Made by a program: the position numbers and the translations under genes
In this document: piece after piece, positions 1-6,917 of the stretch
Position numbering within the stretch: the stretch's first letter is position 1
Layout: every line of letters starts with the position of its first letter
Assembly (NCBI GenBank): GCA_946544555.1
Contig: CAMNMI010000007.1
Coordinates: 1-21,008, forward strand
DNA from: an uncultured Rickettsiales bacterium
GTDB lineage: Bacteria; Pseudomonadota; Alphaproteobacteria; Rickettsiales; Deianiraeaceae
Reading direction: 5' to 3'
DNA: 21,008 nucleotides
The notes under the pieces: model-generated
Told to the model about the DNA's origin: nothing
Seen by the model: only the letters and a program-made list of their open reading frames with translations
Databases searched by the model: none

Positions 1-581
1 TCTTTGGTGGTTGGTATTAGTGAAGTTGCGTGTACCAATATTTTACCATCACCCAAGTCTTCGTATGCAGAGTAGCAAGAACTGCCATTTTGTATAGACG
101 GCATCGACTTTAGTTTATCTAATTTTGTCTGCCCAAAACGCTCCTGAGCGTCCTTGTCCAGTACGAATGCATAGCCGCCTCCGCAGCACAGGGATATCAC
201 TTGAACATTATTGTTATACTGCCTGGACAGACATTTTAGCAGGTTGTAAAAATTTACAGGATCATACTGAATTGCTGAATAGACCTGTCCTTTTGATTTT
301 TCAGCTTTGGATTTTACTTTTGCACCATGAACATTCAAGACAACTTGTAGATTTTTTATACCTTTATTGCTTAATTCGCGACCAAACTTCTCTATTGCTG
401 CATAATCCGGTTTTTTTGTAGAGTCTATTACCAAATTATCAGCAAACTGGTTTGTATATTCCTCTCGATCTTCTGGCTTCATTCTTTCTCCTCCTATTAA
501 AATAACGGCAGTATCTGGATACAGTTTTTGAGAATTGTTTGTACTCTGTGGCGTATTTTGTTCTGCTTTTTTATCTTCCAT
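1..581 (-). CDS. Hypothetical protein with caspase-like (clan CD) His/Cys pattern, 3' end outside window
   Basis: The reading frame is open from the ATG at 579-581 to the window edge, giving 193 residues without a stop. After a polar N-terminus, a hydrophobic strand ends in VVLNVHG (His85-Gly86). A second strand, VQVISLCCGG, carries Cys132 and Cys133. A His-Gly and a Cys-Gly motif, each after a hydrophobic beta strand and about 47 residues apart, is the catalytic dyad layout of clan CD cysteine peptidases (caspases, gingipains, C11, C80); human caspase-1 has 48 residues between its dyad. No Asn/Lys-rich tracts are seen. A TTGCAA/TATAAC promoter lies just upstream. I recognise no specific family. 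The peptidase assignment is inferred from two motifs only, and the C-terminal part, which would hold other substrate-pocket elements, is not visible. That it is a real gene is fairly certain. Confidence 0.7.
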   Translation of the reverse strand, partial: MEDKKAEQNTPQSTNNSQKLYPDTAVILIGGERMKPEDREEYTNQFADNLVIDSTKKPDYAAIEKFGRELSNKGIKNLQVVLNVHGAKVKSKAEKSKGQVYSAIQYDPVNFYNLLKCLSRQYNNNVQVISLCCGGGYAFVLDKDAQERFGQTKLDKLKSMPSIQNGSSCYSAYEDLGDGKILVHATSLIPTTK

Positions 582-605
582 ACAAATCTATTTTAAACAC
601 AATAT

Positions 606-634
606 GTTATAGTTTTTTTTGTAAAATATTGCAA
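606..634 (-). promoter_or_regulatory. sigma70-like promoter for the 1-581 gene
   Basis: On the minus strand, -35 TTGCAA (634-629), a 17-bp spacer, then -10 TATAAC (611-606). It implies a 5' leader of roughly 18 nt before the ATG at 581. Confidence 0.5.
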
Positions 635-706
635 GCTTTTTTTGCTAAAAATGATATTCTTATCCTGTCTGAAAGTGTGCGAGGAGAAAGCATTGGCAGA
701 TTAATA

Positions 707-2362
707 TCAATTCCCAACGTTACCCATATAATTATCCACCTTTTCTTCAATGATTTTAAGTGAATGTAAATAACCATCACTCATACCGCGACGGTGGCGG
801 CCACACAATACGTTTGTAAATTGTTGTGCTAACTGCCCACTTCCATCATCTACTAAGCTTTGGCTTTGGGATTGAATATCATTATTTTCGCCGTTATCAT
901 TATTAATGATAATGTTGTTTTCATTAATACTGTTGTTGATGTTATTTTCATCTTCATAAGATTCATCTTGTTCATTAATGATAATATTGTTTTCATTATT
1001 AATATTGTTGTTGATGTTGTTGATGTTATTTTCATCTTCATAAGAGCCATCTTGCGACAGAACACTGAAAGGGTCTCGTTGATAGTTGTTTAACTCATTA
1101 TTCAATCTGTAAGTTTGATACAATAAAAAATTGTTTTGGCCCCGCAAAGTTATATGATTGTCAACAAGCTTATTTATCTGTTTGTTTTGACGTTCTATTC
1201 TGCTTTGTTTTTTTGCCATTTCATTGCCCAAAAGCACATTTTCTTTGTCTAAAAGTTCATTCTTGTTAGTTAATTCTTTGTTTTCTCTTATCAATCTTTC
1301 TTTTTCACTTTTTACAAGATTGAATTGTCGCCGTCTATCGTCGGTTGTCTTTTGTAAGTTAATATTGTTGCTTTTAGCAATATCTAATTTTTTGTTTGTT
1401 TCAGCAAGTTTACCTTTTATTTCCGTTTGTTTTCCTTTTAGCAAATTGTTATCCATCATTAGAGCGTCTTTCTCATTCTTTAACTGCGCCACAGTGTTTT
1501 TCAGTTTATTGTTTTCTAGCAGCACTTTTTTCATTTGAGATTGATGTTTTTTTTCCATGCTATCTTTTTCTAATTGGTATGTTTTAAATTGTTTTTCAAA
1601 CATACAACCATAATATCCGCTTAACAATCGATTATCATTTAGTCCACTTTTCAACTGCGAAAATTTGTTGTTGCGCATTTTATTTGCAAGATTATTTACA
1701 AGATTTTTTATGTCATTTTGAGCTTTTTGCTTTTTTAAACCATTTATAATTTCTTTTCTCCTGCTTTCTTCTTTACGCAATTCCAATACCTGTAATCCAT
1801 TTCCTAAGCGCAGCCAGTGTTGTTGCGCGATTTGCGCTTCTGCACTATCATTTTGTTTATTCTTTTTCTTCTTTTTTTTCTTTTTATTCTTTTTATTGGT
1901 TTTTTTTAATTCATCGTCATCGTTTGTTTCTTCTTCCTTCTTGTCCTCCTCTTCACCTTGCATTTTTTTTTGTTCCTCCTTCACTGCTTTTGCAAAATCT
2001 TCTCCTGGTGTACCCGTGAAATTACCCGATCCACTTGCCAGACCCACCATAACTGAATTAACTGTCTCACCATTATTAAAAACGACTTCTCCTCTATCTT
2101 TTATTGTAAGATAAATTCCACAGATCGTGCCGATTGGATTCATATCAAAACGCAAACTGTTATTTTCATCTAAATGAAAATGATATTCCTTCCCACCATC
2201 TTTCCAAACTTCGGTGGCTCCTTGTGTATTTTTTAGTATCCAAATCTTTTTTTGTTGTCCTTTGGGTCCATCAGTAACTTTCACATATGGTGATATTATT
2301 TTTACAAAATCTTTGTATAAACTCTCTTTTTGTTGATTTGCCAGTCTATTTTTTGAGTCCAT
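707..2362 (-). CDS. Large coiled-coil, Lys- and Asn-rich hypothetical protein (551 aa)
   Basis: No known family is recognised. Residues 1-130 look like a folded, beta-rich domain (segments KKIWILKN, EYHFHLDENNSLRFDM, GIYLTIKD). Residues 130-170 are highly charged and end in a near-continuous lysine run (160-169). Residues about 255-430 are a long predicted coiled coil, rich in Leu, Lys, Glu, Asn and Gln. Residues 437-488 hold two copies of an Asn-rich repeat starting QD-x-SYEDENNINN. The last 50 residues return to ordinary composition with LCGRHRRGMSDG. There is no signal peptide or membrane segment. The only ATG near the 5' end is at 2362; the next Met is residue 74. The domain-coil-low-complexity layout is common among secreted effectors and structural proteins of host-associated bacteria, but that role is inference. 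Confidence 0.8.
   Translation of the reverse strand: MDSKNRLANQQKESLYKDFVKIISPYVKVTDGPKGQQKKIWILKNTQGATEVWKDGGKEYHFHLDENNSLRFDMNPIGTICGIYLTIKDRGEVVFNNGETVNSVMVGLASGSGNFTGTPGEDFAKAVKEEQKKMQGEEEDKKEEETNDDDELKKTNKKNKKKKKKKKNKQNDSAEAQIAQQHWLRLGNGLQVLELRKEESRRKEIINGLKKQKAQNDIKNLVNNLANKMRNNKFSQLKSGLNDNRLLSGYYGCMFEKQFKTYQLEKDSMEKKHQSQMKKVLLENNKLKNTVAQLKNEKDALMMDNNLLKGKQTEIKGKLAETNKKLDIAKSNNINLQKTTDDRRRQFNLVKSEKERLIRENKELTNKNELLDKENVLLGNEMAKKQSRIERQNKQINKLVDNHITLRGQNNFLLYQTYRLNNELNNYQRDPFSVLSQDGSYEDENNINNINNNINNENNIIINEQDESYEDENNINNSINENNIIINNDNGENNDIQSQSQSLVDDGSGQLAQQFTNVLCGRHRRGMSDGYLHSLKIIEEKVDNYMGNVGN
899..1054 (-). repeat. Tandem repeat inside the 551-aa gene (two units)
   Basis: Two adjacent in-frame units, about 84 and 72 bp, encode residues 437-464 and 465-488. 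Both begin QD-x-SYEDENNINN and end ENNIIIN. Unit boundaries are about 1054-971 and 970-899. They differ mainly by an indel in the Asn/Ile stretch, consistent with slippage or unequal crossing over. Confidence 0.75.
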
Positions 2363-2368
2363 ATAATT

Positions 2369-2396
2369 ATCATATAAAACAGTATAAATTTATCAA
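2369..2396 (-). promoter_or_regulatory. Candidate promoter of the 551-aa gene
   Basis: Minus strand: TTGATA (2396-2391), 16-bp spacer, TATGAT (2374-2369). The -10 ends only six bases before the ATG at 2362, so this promoter would give an almost leaderless mRNA. An alternative -10, TATACT about 11 bp upstream, has no good -35 at normal spacing. Confidence 0.4.
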
Positions 2397-2449
2397 AAAA
2401 AAACTTCCTTGCAAGTAAAAAAATTATTTTTAATTGATAGTTAAAATTT

Positions 2450-2893
2450 ATGTATCACTGTAAGCATTTTAAAATTCAGGAACTGGTTAGTAAGCTGGTT
2501 TATGACCGATATGGCGACTTTTGTTGGAACTTTTTCAGCGATGATTTCAAGAGGGACATTGATACAATTCGTGAATATCATGGAAAGGGAATAACAATTA
2601 ATAATTGGTGTTTTGGTGGAACAAATTACACACAATGTGGTTTTCGTAGTAATCTTGATCCAATGGTTATTGGCAAGACAACGCTGTATTGCTCGGCGCA
2701 CTGCATGGGGAAAGCCGTGGATATGCATAGCAAGGACAATATTAAGCTGTGGAATGATTGCAAATATCTTATTGAAAAAGGCAAACTGCGAACAATTAAG
2801 CGTTTGGAAAGCCAACTTAGCACTAAAAATGGTTGGGTTCATGTTGATTGTTTTGAGACAGCTGATGGGAAGTTGCAGATATTTTTAGGATGA
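2450..2893 (+). CDS. M15-type (D-Ala-D-Ala carboxypeptidase/endolysin-like) peptidase domain protein
   Basis: A 147-aa protein with the zinc-binding signature of the M15/Hedgehog-like metallopeptidase fold. S82-x-H84-x-x-G87-x-A89-x-D91 (CSAHCMGKAVDM) supplies two zinc ligands, and WVHVD (129-133) supplies the third at His131. The family cleaves peptidoglycan peptides as D,D- or L,D-peptidases or phage endolysins. The length fits a bare catalytic domain; no signal peptide, anchor or cell-wall-binding domain is seen. Glu120 is a possible catalytic acid, though its spacing to His131 is longer than in VanX-like enzymes. Seven cysteines is many for this family. It could be a prophage remnant, a peptidoglycan remodelling enzyme or a toxin. 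A weak terminator-like hairpin and a GC-rich repeat follow the stop. Confidence 0.75.
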   Translation: MYHCKHFKIQELVSKLVYDRYGDFCWNFFSDDFKRDIDTIREYHGKGITINNWCFGGTNYTQCGFRSNLDPMVIGKTTLYCSAHCMGKAVDMHSKDNIKLWNDCKYLIEKGKLRTIKRLESQLSTKNGWVHVDCFETADGKLQIFLG

Positions 2894-2903
2894 TAGTGTT
2901 GTT

Positions 2904-2927
2904 CCAGCGCGAAGCTGGGTTTGTTGC
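2904..2927 (+). terminator. Possible intrinsic terminator after the M15 peptidase gene
   Basis: CCAGC-GCGAA-GCTGG forms a 5-bp stem with a 5-nt loop, extendable by a T-G pair, then GTTTGTT. It begins 11 bp past the TGA at 2891-2893. The stem is short and the T-run is interrupted, so it is weak. The GC-rich repeat begins inside its tail. Confidence 0.4.
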
Positions 2928-3005
2928 GCTGAGCGGAGCGAGTTTGGTCGCCGAGCGTAGCGAGGCGCAGCCAAACCGCGAGGGTGTGGCCTCGGGCAGC
3001 GCAAC
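2923..3005 (-). repeat. GC-rich palindromic repeat, copy 1 (reverse orientation)
   Basis: Outer arms GTTGCGCTG / CAGCGCAAC pair perfectly and inner arms GTTTGG / CCAAAC pair. It belongs to the subfamily with CGGTTTGG-type inner arms (copies 1, 5, 10). The left-arm mini-hairpin CGAGG-N6-CCTCG is present. It lies between the M15 gene and rnpA. Confidence 0.85.
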
Positions 3006-3047
3006 ACATTTTAGTTGCAAATAAAATAGCGCATTTTTTAATTTGTT

Positions 3048-3311
3048 GTGCTTACTTTATTTATTGCACCACAGAAACCGTGGCAAAAATGCAGAAATTA
3101 TTGTATAATTGTACCAAAAAGGTTTGTCAAAAGAGCACATGATCGCAATAAAATTCGCAGACAAATACAACATATTATCAGAATGTATGCATTGATAGCG
3201 ATAAATGACAGAAAGATGTGTGTAATATATCAAGATATGAACCAGAAACCATCTTTTCAAGAACTTTCGCAATCCATTGTGGCCGAATACATTCATCATT
3301 ATGGTAAGTGA
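3048..3311 (+). CDS. rnpA: RNase P protein component (RnpA), N-terminally short
   Basis: An 87-aa basic protein. NYCIIVPKRFVKRAHDRNKIRRQIQHIIR (residues 17-45) matches the RnpA core, where a beta strand ending in an SKK-like motif leads to the conserved RNR helix (here HDRNKIRR). The C-terminal helix SFQELSQSIVAEYIHHY fits the family's last helix. RnpA binds the RNase P RNA and helps mature tRNA 5' ends. Most RnpA proteins have 110-130 residues; this one lacks about 30 at the N-terminus (first helix and strand). An in-frame TAA at 3039-3041 prevents extension, so GTG at 3048 is the first usable start. TTGCAA (3015-3020), a 16-bp spacer and TTTAAT (3037-3042) could be a promoter, giving an almost leaderless mRNA. 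The usual neighbour rpmH is absent. Confidence 0.65.
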   Translation: MLTLFIAPQKPWQKCRNYCIIVPKRFVKRAHDRNKIRRQIQHIIRMYALIAINDRKMCVIYQDMNQKPSFQELSQSIVAEYIHHYGK

Positions 3312-3332
3312 ATTTAAAAGGGTGTAGATAGG

Positions 3333-3414
3333 GTTACGCCACCAGAGGCCATGCCATTGCGACTTGAACGTGCAACATTTTTCATCGGCCAAATGTGCTC
3401 TGCGCCTGTGCAAC
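3333..3414 (+). repeat. Decayed copy of the GC-rich palindromic repeat (copy 3)
   Basis: The left part (GTTACGCCACCAGAGGCCATG) and right part (GGCCAAATGTGCTCTGCGCC, then TGTGCAAC) align with the family consensus, with many transitions and a rearranged centre. The outer arms no longer pair well (GTTACG against TGCAAC). It sits between convergent rnpA and the 3449-3673 gene. Confidence 0.65.
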
Positions 3415-3448
3415 AATCTAAAATCAATAAAATTTAACAAAGCGATAT

Positions 3449-3673
3449 TTACTTAACGCTCTTACGGAAGAGGAACATTAGAATAACACAAAATATCGTC
3501 AAACCAAAAGTGCAAGTTAAAAATACACCAAGAATTTGTTGTGGGAACAAATCTTTAATAAACGATCCACCTAAAAACAAACCACTAAAAATTATAGCAT
3601 AATCTCTGCAAAGTTCGTATTTTCGTGAAATTGACTTATCTTGCTTTGGCTTGTTTTCTTTCTTGATATACAT
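3449..3673 (-). CDS. Small membrane protein (about 74 aa, two membrane segments)
   Basis: I prefer the ATG at 3673 (MYIKKENKPKQDK) over an in-frame ATG 21 bp upstream, because the longer form only adds overlap with the upstream small gene. A Lys/Lys-rich N-terminus precedes two hydrophobic stretches, about residues 29-40 (AIIFSGLFLGGS) and 48-68 (ILGVFLTCTFGLTIFCVILMF), and a basic tail FRKSVK. The positive ends suggest that both termini are cytoplasmic. The gene overlaps the 3' end of the 43-aa gene upstream by 38 bp in another frame, so the two are probably translationally coupled. No family is recognised. Confidence 0.65.
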   Translation of the reverse strand: MYIKKENKPKQDKSISRKYELCRDYAIIFSGLFLGGSFIKDLFPQQILGVFLTCTFGLTIFCVILMFLFRKSVK

Positions 3674-3767
3674 CCCATGCCAAGCCGCATGCAATGAAAA
3701 TAAAAGTCAAGCAAACAGACACAGTTGCGAAGATTGGAAAGAAATTTATAGCACCAACTTCATTCAT
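3636..3767 (-). CDS. Single-pass small membrane protein (43 aa)
   Basis: ATG at 3767 to TAA at 3638-3636. A short N-terminus (MNEVGAINFF) leads to one hydrophobic segment, about residues 11-31 (PIFATVSVCLTFIFIACGLAW), then a charged tail DVYQERKQAKAR. This architecture resembles tiny respiratory or cytochrome-assembly subunits such as CcmD or CcoQ, but nothing in the sequence decides this. It has its own TTGACA/TAAAAT promoter and overlaps the next gene by 38 bp, which supports a real two-gene unit. It falls below the length cutoffs many gene finders use. Confidence 0.55.
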   Translation of the reverse strand: MNEVGAINFFPIFATVSVCLTFIFIACGLAWDVYQERKQAKAR

Positions 3768-3786
3768 AAGAAAACAAAATCACATT

Positions 3787-3816
3787 ATTTTAAAATCAAA
3801 AACAAATAATTGTCAA
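3787..3816 (-). promoter_or_regulatory. sigma70-like promoter for the small membrane-protein pair
   Basis: Minus strand: TTGACA (3816-3811), 18-bp spacer, TAAAAT (3792-3787). A leader of about 13 nt to the ATG at 3767 is predicted. Confidence 0.55.
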
Positions 3817-3884
3817 TAATATATTTTTTTTGTATTACTTTTTTTTACTCATTTATTAATGACAAATGAAAAAAGAGTTTTTTT

Positions 3885-4003
3885 GTTGCGCTGCCCGAGG
3901 CCACGCCCTCGCCATTTGGCACCGCTACGCTCCGCCTCGCTCCATCCGCCCTCGCTGCGCTCGGGCTCCGCTCGGCGGCCAAATGCGCTCCGCGCCACGC
4001 AAC
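3885..4003 (+). repeat. GC-rich palindromic repeat, copy 2 (longest, 119 bp)
   Basis: Inner arms CATTTGGC / GCCAAATG pair perfectly; outer arms pair over GTTGCG / CGCAAC. The centre carries extra CTCGCTCC and CTCGCTGCGCTCG modules compared with copies 4 and 6, explaining the length. It lies between the divergent small membrane-protein gene and dnaN. A spurious ORF runs through it. Confidence 0.88.
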
Positions 4004-4063
4004 AAATTCCAACCACATCTATTGACTTTTATTTTATAAACTCACAAGTATTTTTGTTAAATT

Positions 4064-5164
4064 ATGGCAAAATTTACTATTGGAACATCTGAATTGAAGA
4101 AGGTTATAGACCAAGTTTCCCCAATGTTTGTGGGCGGAATAGACAATTTACCAAGAATACTTTTCAACGTTGGCAAGAAAGTTGAAATTAGCGCAACCAA
4201 TGGTGATGCCTACACAAAGGTTGAATTTGACTGCGATATTGAGGAAGAAGGCAGTTTTGTTGTGCCGGGAAAGATTTTTGAGAATATTGTAAAGAAAAGT
4301 ACGAGCGAGAAAATAGAGGTCTCAACCGACAAGAGTGATGAGAGCAAATTGTCAATTCTGATTGGAAATGTCAAGTATCAATTAGTACTTGTTGACATCC
4401 ACCCTGGCTACTTTGAAGCCCCAGAATTTGACAAAAGCAACAGCTTTTCCATTAACGCACAGGACTTGAAAAGCGCCATTGAAGCAGTCAGTTGCTGTGT
4501 TGACAGTGCAAAGCCACATTTGAACTGCGTAATGATCCACACGGATGCTAAACAAGAGGGCAAAATCTTCATTGTCGCAACCGATGGAATGAGATTAGGA
4601 ATTGCAGAAAGAAACGGCAAAAACGACAATCCTGTTCCAAATTTGATGGTGCCAAAGAAGTCAGCAGAATACATTGTCAAAATGCTTGGCGATGTTGAAG
4701 ATGAAATCAATGTTGACTACACAGAAAACATGGTGAAAATCTCCGTCCGCGGCATTTCGTACACCACAAAGCTGCTTGACACCGCATTCCCAAAATATCA
4801 GTCAGTCATTCCAACATCAAACAACAAGACATTAGAGGTCAAAACCAGCGACTTGAAAGATACAATCAAAAGTATTTCCTTGGCTGCAGAAATCACATTC
4901 CGCATCAAATTGGAAATCAAAAAAGACAGTGTCTACATCTCATGCGAGGACAACGGAAACAACGCAGATGGAACCATTGAAGGCACATTTACAGAGGCCG
5001 AACCAATGCAGCTTGTTTGCAACTTCCGCTTATTGATGGAAATCTTGGAGAACATCGGCTCATCAATCATCCGTATCCAAATCAATAACGAGAGCACACC
5101 AATGCTTATCCGCTCGGTTGATGACGAGACGGTTAAGTACGTATTCATGCCATTTGTGAGCTAA
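4064..5164 (+). CDS. dnaN: DNA polymerase III beta subunit (sliding clamp)
   Basis: A 366-aa protein, the normal family length, with the three repeated clamp domains. Diagnostic segments are MAKFTIGTSELKKVIDQV at the start, IFIVATDGMRLGIAER in the second domain (family ATDGHRLA), FPKYQSVIP before the third domain, and the C-terminal YVFMPFVS (family YVVMPMR/L), which forms part of the hydrophobic cleft that binds polymerase and other partners. The protein encircles DNA as a dimer and tethers the replicative polymerase. It heads a three-gene operon: secF starts 1 bp after its stop and ruvA 2 bp after secF. No Shine-Dalgarno is evident before the ATG; TTGACT about 42 bp upstream is a weak -35 candidate. 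dnaA and recF, frequent neighbours elsewhere, are absent. Confidence 0.96.
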   Translation: MAKFTIGTSELKKVIDQVSPMFVGGIDNLPRILFNVGKKVEISATNGDAYTKVEFDCDIEEEGSFVVPGKIFENIVKKSTSEKIEVSTDKSDESKLSILIGNVKYQLVLVDIHPGYFEAPEFDKSNSFSINAQDLKSAIEAVSCCVDSAKPHLNCVMIHTDAKQEGKIFIVATDGMRLGIAERNGKNDNPVPNLMVPKKSAEYIVKMLGDVEDEINVDYTENMVKISVRGISYTTKLLDTAFPKYQSVIPTSNNKTLEVKTSDLKDTIKSISLAAEITFRIKLEIKKDSVYISCEDNGNNADGTIEGTFTEAEPMQLVCNFRLLMEILENIGSSIIRIQINNESTPMLIRSVDDETVKYVFMPFVS

Positions 5165-5165
5165 A

Positions 5166-6071
5166 ATGAGTAAGGAAAAAGTAACAATAAATATCTATCT
5201 TCATAAGTTTTGCATCCTGTTTGTGAGTGCATTGCTACTTGGTGCGTCCATGTTCATCTGCCAAAAAAAAGGATTTAATGCTGGTGTTGACTTTGCAGGA
5301 GGATTTGTAGTTGAAGTAGCATGCAATGACTGCAACGGCGCTGACATTGCGGGAAAAATCTCCAAAAAGCTTGGCACGTCCGTCTTCCACCAACAAGTTG
5401 ACGGCGGCTACCTCTTCAAAAGCGCAAACACTGGCGCAAATTACGATGAAACGCTTGGTATTTACAAAGACATCCTCATGGGCTCTGGTAAGGACATCAA
5501 AATTGTCAAAACCGACTTTGCATCCCCGCAAATGACCGCCAGCTTCCTCAAAGACAGCATCTTCGCATGCCTGTTCGCATTCGCCTGCATCGGCATCTAC
5601 ATGATGATAAGGTTCAACTGGAAATTTGCAGTCAGCGGCGTGCTTGCTTTGGTATATGATGTTTTACTCGTTCTTGGTTGCATAAGCGCCATGCAAATAG
5701 AGGTTTGCCTCATCACCCTCACGGCACTGTTGACAATCATCGGATATTGTATCAATGACAAAATAGTTGTGTTTGACCGCATCCGTTCCAACCTATGGGA
5801 CAGAAAACAGCCAGTGGCGTCCATCGTTCTTATCAGTGTCAAAAGCGTGCTTGCGCGAAGCGTGCTGACATCATTCACAACAATCATCACCACAACCAGC
5901 TTGCTATTCTTCGGTGATCGCTCTATTTTTGAGCTCGGGCTGACAATCATCTGTGGAATATTCTTTGGCACATTATCATCACTGTTTATCGCACCATCAC
6001 TGCTGTTGCTGTTGCGCATCACCCACCACAAACCAAAAGTTGAAAAAGATCTAATGTTTTACGCCTCATAA
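5166..6071 (+). CDS. secF: Protein translocase subunit SecF
   Basis: 301 aa, typical for stand-alone SecF. The N-terminal membrane segment (about 14-31) is followed by FNAGVDFAGGFVVEV, the family's (G)xDFxGG motif after TM1. A periplasmic domain spans about 45-120, then five further membrane segments, with GIYMMIRFNWKFAVSGVLALVYDVLLV and TIIGYCINDKIVVFDRIRSN matching the conserved SecD/SecF GYSxNDTVVVxDRIREN block. SecF works with SecD at the SecYEG channel, using the proton gradient to complete export of proteins. The start overlaps the dnaN end (1-bp gap), so translation is probably coupled. secD is not in the window, although it is usually adjacent, suggesting operon shuffling. Confidence 0.94.
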   Translation: MSKEKVTINIYLHKFCILFVSALLLGASMFICQKKGFNAGVDFAGGFVVEVACNDCNGADIAGKISKKLGTSVFHQQVDGGYLFKSANTGANYDETLGIYKDILMGSGKDIKIVKTDFASPQMTASFLKDSIFACLFAFACIGIYMMIRFNWKFAVSGVLALVYDVLLVLGCISAMQIEVCLITLTALLTIIGYCINDKIVVFDRIRSNLWDRKQPVASIVLISVKSVLARSVLTSFTTIITTTSLLFFGDRSIFELGLTIICGIFFGTLSSLFIAPSLLLLLRITHHKPKVEKDLMFYAS

Positions 6072-6073
6072 CT

Positions 6074-6775
6074 ATGATTGGCAAGCTAACTGGCCGAGTT
6101 GCAGGACAGTATGGTGATATAATCATTATTGAAGTAGGAACCGACATTTCAGCGGTCGGTTACGAAGTTGTCATGAAGGCGGGTGAAGTATGCACATTTG
6201 CACCAGGCGAAACTGTGAGTGTATTCATCAAGGAGATCATAAAAGAGGATGACGACACGTTGTATGGCTTTACCTCATTTGAGGAAAAATGCTGGTTTGA
6301 GGAGCTTATAAAGCTCAGTGGCTTGGGGCCAAAAATAGCGCTCAACATTTTATCAACCTACTCATGCGAGGAAATAACCGAGGCAATATTCTCCAACAAC
6401 TGCGAGTTTTTCAGTTCAATCAGCGGTATTGGCGCAAAACTGGCAAATCGCCTTCCGGTTGAAATGAAAAAGCAGATTGAAAAAATCAACCAAAAAGTTA
6501 TGGAATTCAATGGCGCACCGGTTGTAAGAGCAATACCAATAGTATCAAAGCAGAAAGCAGTAAAAAATAGCAAGCAAGTTGAAAAAACGTTGCAGTTTGA
6601 AGACAACAAAAAGTCTAAGAAAACACAAAACAGTTCTATCATAAATGATGCAGTGGAAACCCTAAAAACGCTTGGTTTTACCAGTCAGGAAGTGTATAAA
6701 GAAGTATTCAAAATTGCTAAAAACAATGATTGCACAACAGAAGATATTGTTAAAGAGTTTTTGAAGAAGAAGTAA
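6074..6775 (+). CDS. ruvA: Holliday junction branch-migration protein RuvA
   Basis: 233 aa, slightly longer than the usual ~200. The N-terminal OB-fold domain (MIGKLTGRVAG, YGFTSFEEKCWFEELIKLSG) is followed by two helix-hairpin-helix motifs, LSGLGPKIALNIL and ISGIGAKLANRLPVEMK, which bind the junction backbone. A lengthened charged linker (about 150-190) precedes the C-terminal three-helix domain (INDAVETLKTLGFTSQEVYKEV) that contacts RuvB. RuvA tetramers hold the four-way junction while RuvB drives migration. It is the third gene of the dnaN-secF-ruvA unit, 2 bp after secF. ruvB and ruvC are not present. The extra length is all in the linker. A small opposite-strand ORF overlaps its last 26 bp. 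Confidence 0.95.
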   Translation: MIGKLTGRVAGQYGDIIIIEVGTDISAVGYEVVMKAGEVCTFAPGETVSVFIKEIIKEDDDTLYGFTSFEEKCWFEELIKLSGLGPKIALNILSTYSCEEITEAIFSNNCEFFSSISGIGAKLANRLPVEMKKQIEKINQKVMEFNGAPVVRAIPIVSKQKAVKNSKQVEKTLQFEDNKKSKKTQNSSIINDAVETLKTLGFTSQEVYKEVFKIAKNNDCTTEDIVKEFLKKK

Positions 6776-6917
6776 TTGTCTTTTGATTGACATTGCTGAT
6801 AGTATTATTTGCCTGATGAACAAGGTTGTTTTTAATTCGTCTTCTTTTTTCTTTTTCTGGCGGAAATTGAATAACTTTGTTCTCTTTTTTAGTGGTTTTC
6901 TTTTCTTCGGTTTTCAT
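6750..6917 (-). CDS. Small basic hypothetical protein (55 aa)
   Basis: ATG at 6917 to TAA at 6752-6750. The product begins MKTEEKKTTKKENKVIQFPPEKEKRRRIKNN and ends in a Ser/Thr-rich tail. It is rich in Lys, Arg and Asn with no hydrophobic segment. The ENKVIQFPP stretch resembles short motifs seen near the ends of unrelated bacterial proteins, but no family is assigned. It converges on ruvA and overlaps its last 26 bp. There is no convincing promoter or Shine-Dalgarno. The codon pattern is compatible with coding, yet the length makes chance possible. Confidence 0.35.
   Translation of the reverse strand: MKTEEKKTTKKENKVIQFPPEKEKRRRIKNNLVHQANNTISNVNQKTITSSSKTL

Noticed and set aside
3768..4063. 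Replication origin next to dnaN
   Set aside because: No cluster of DnaA boxes and no dnaA; the region is a promoter, the repeat and AT-rich sequence.
3859..4092. Plus-strand ORF through repeat copy 2
   Set aside because: Its Arg/Pro/Ser-rich product is a reading of the GC-rich repeat, and it overlaps the dnaN start; similar Arg-rich readings arise in other copies.
4408..4710. Antisense ORFs within dnaN, secF, kdsA, lon and cysQ
   Set aside because: They are shadows of well-supported genes in other frames, with no motifs or signals of their own.
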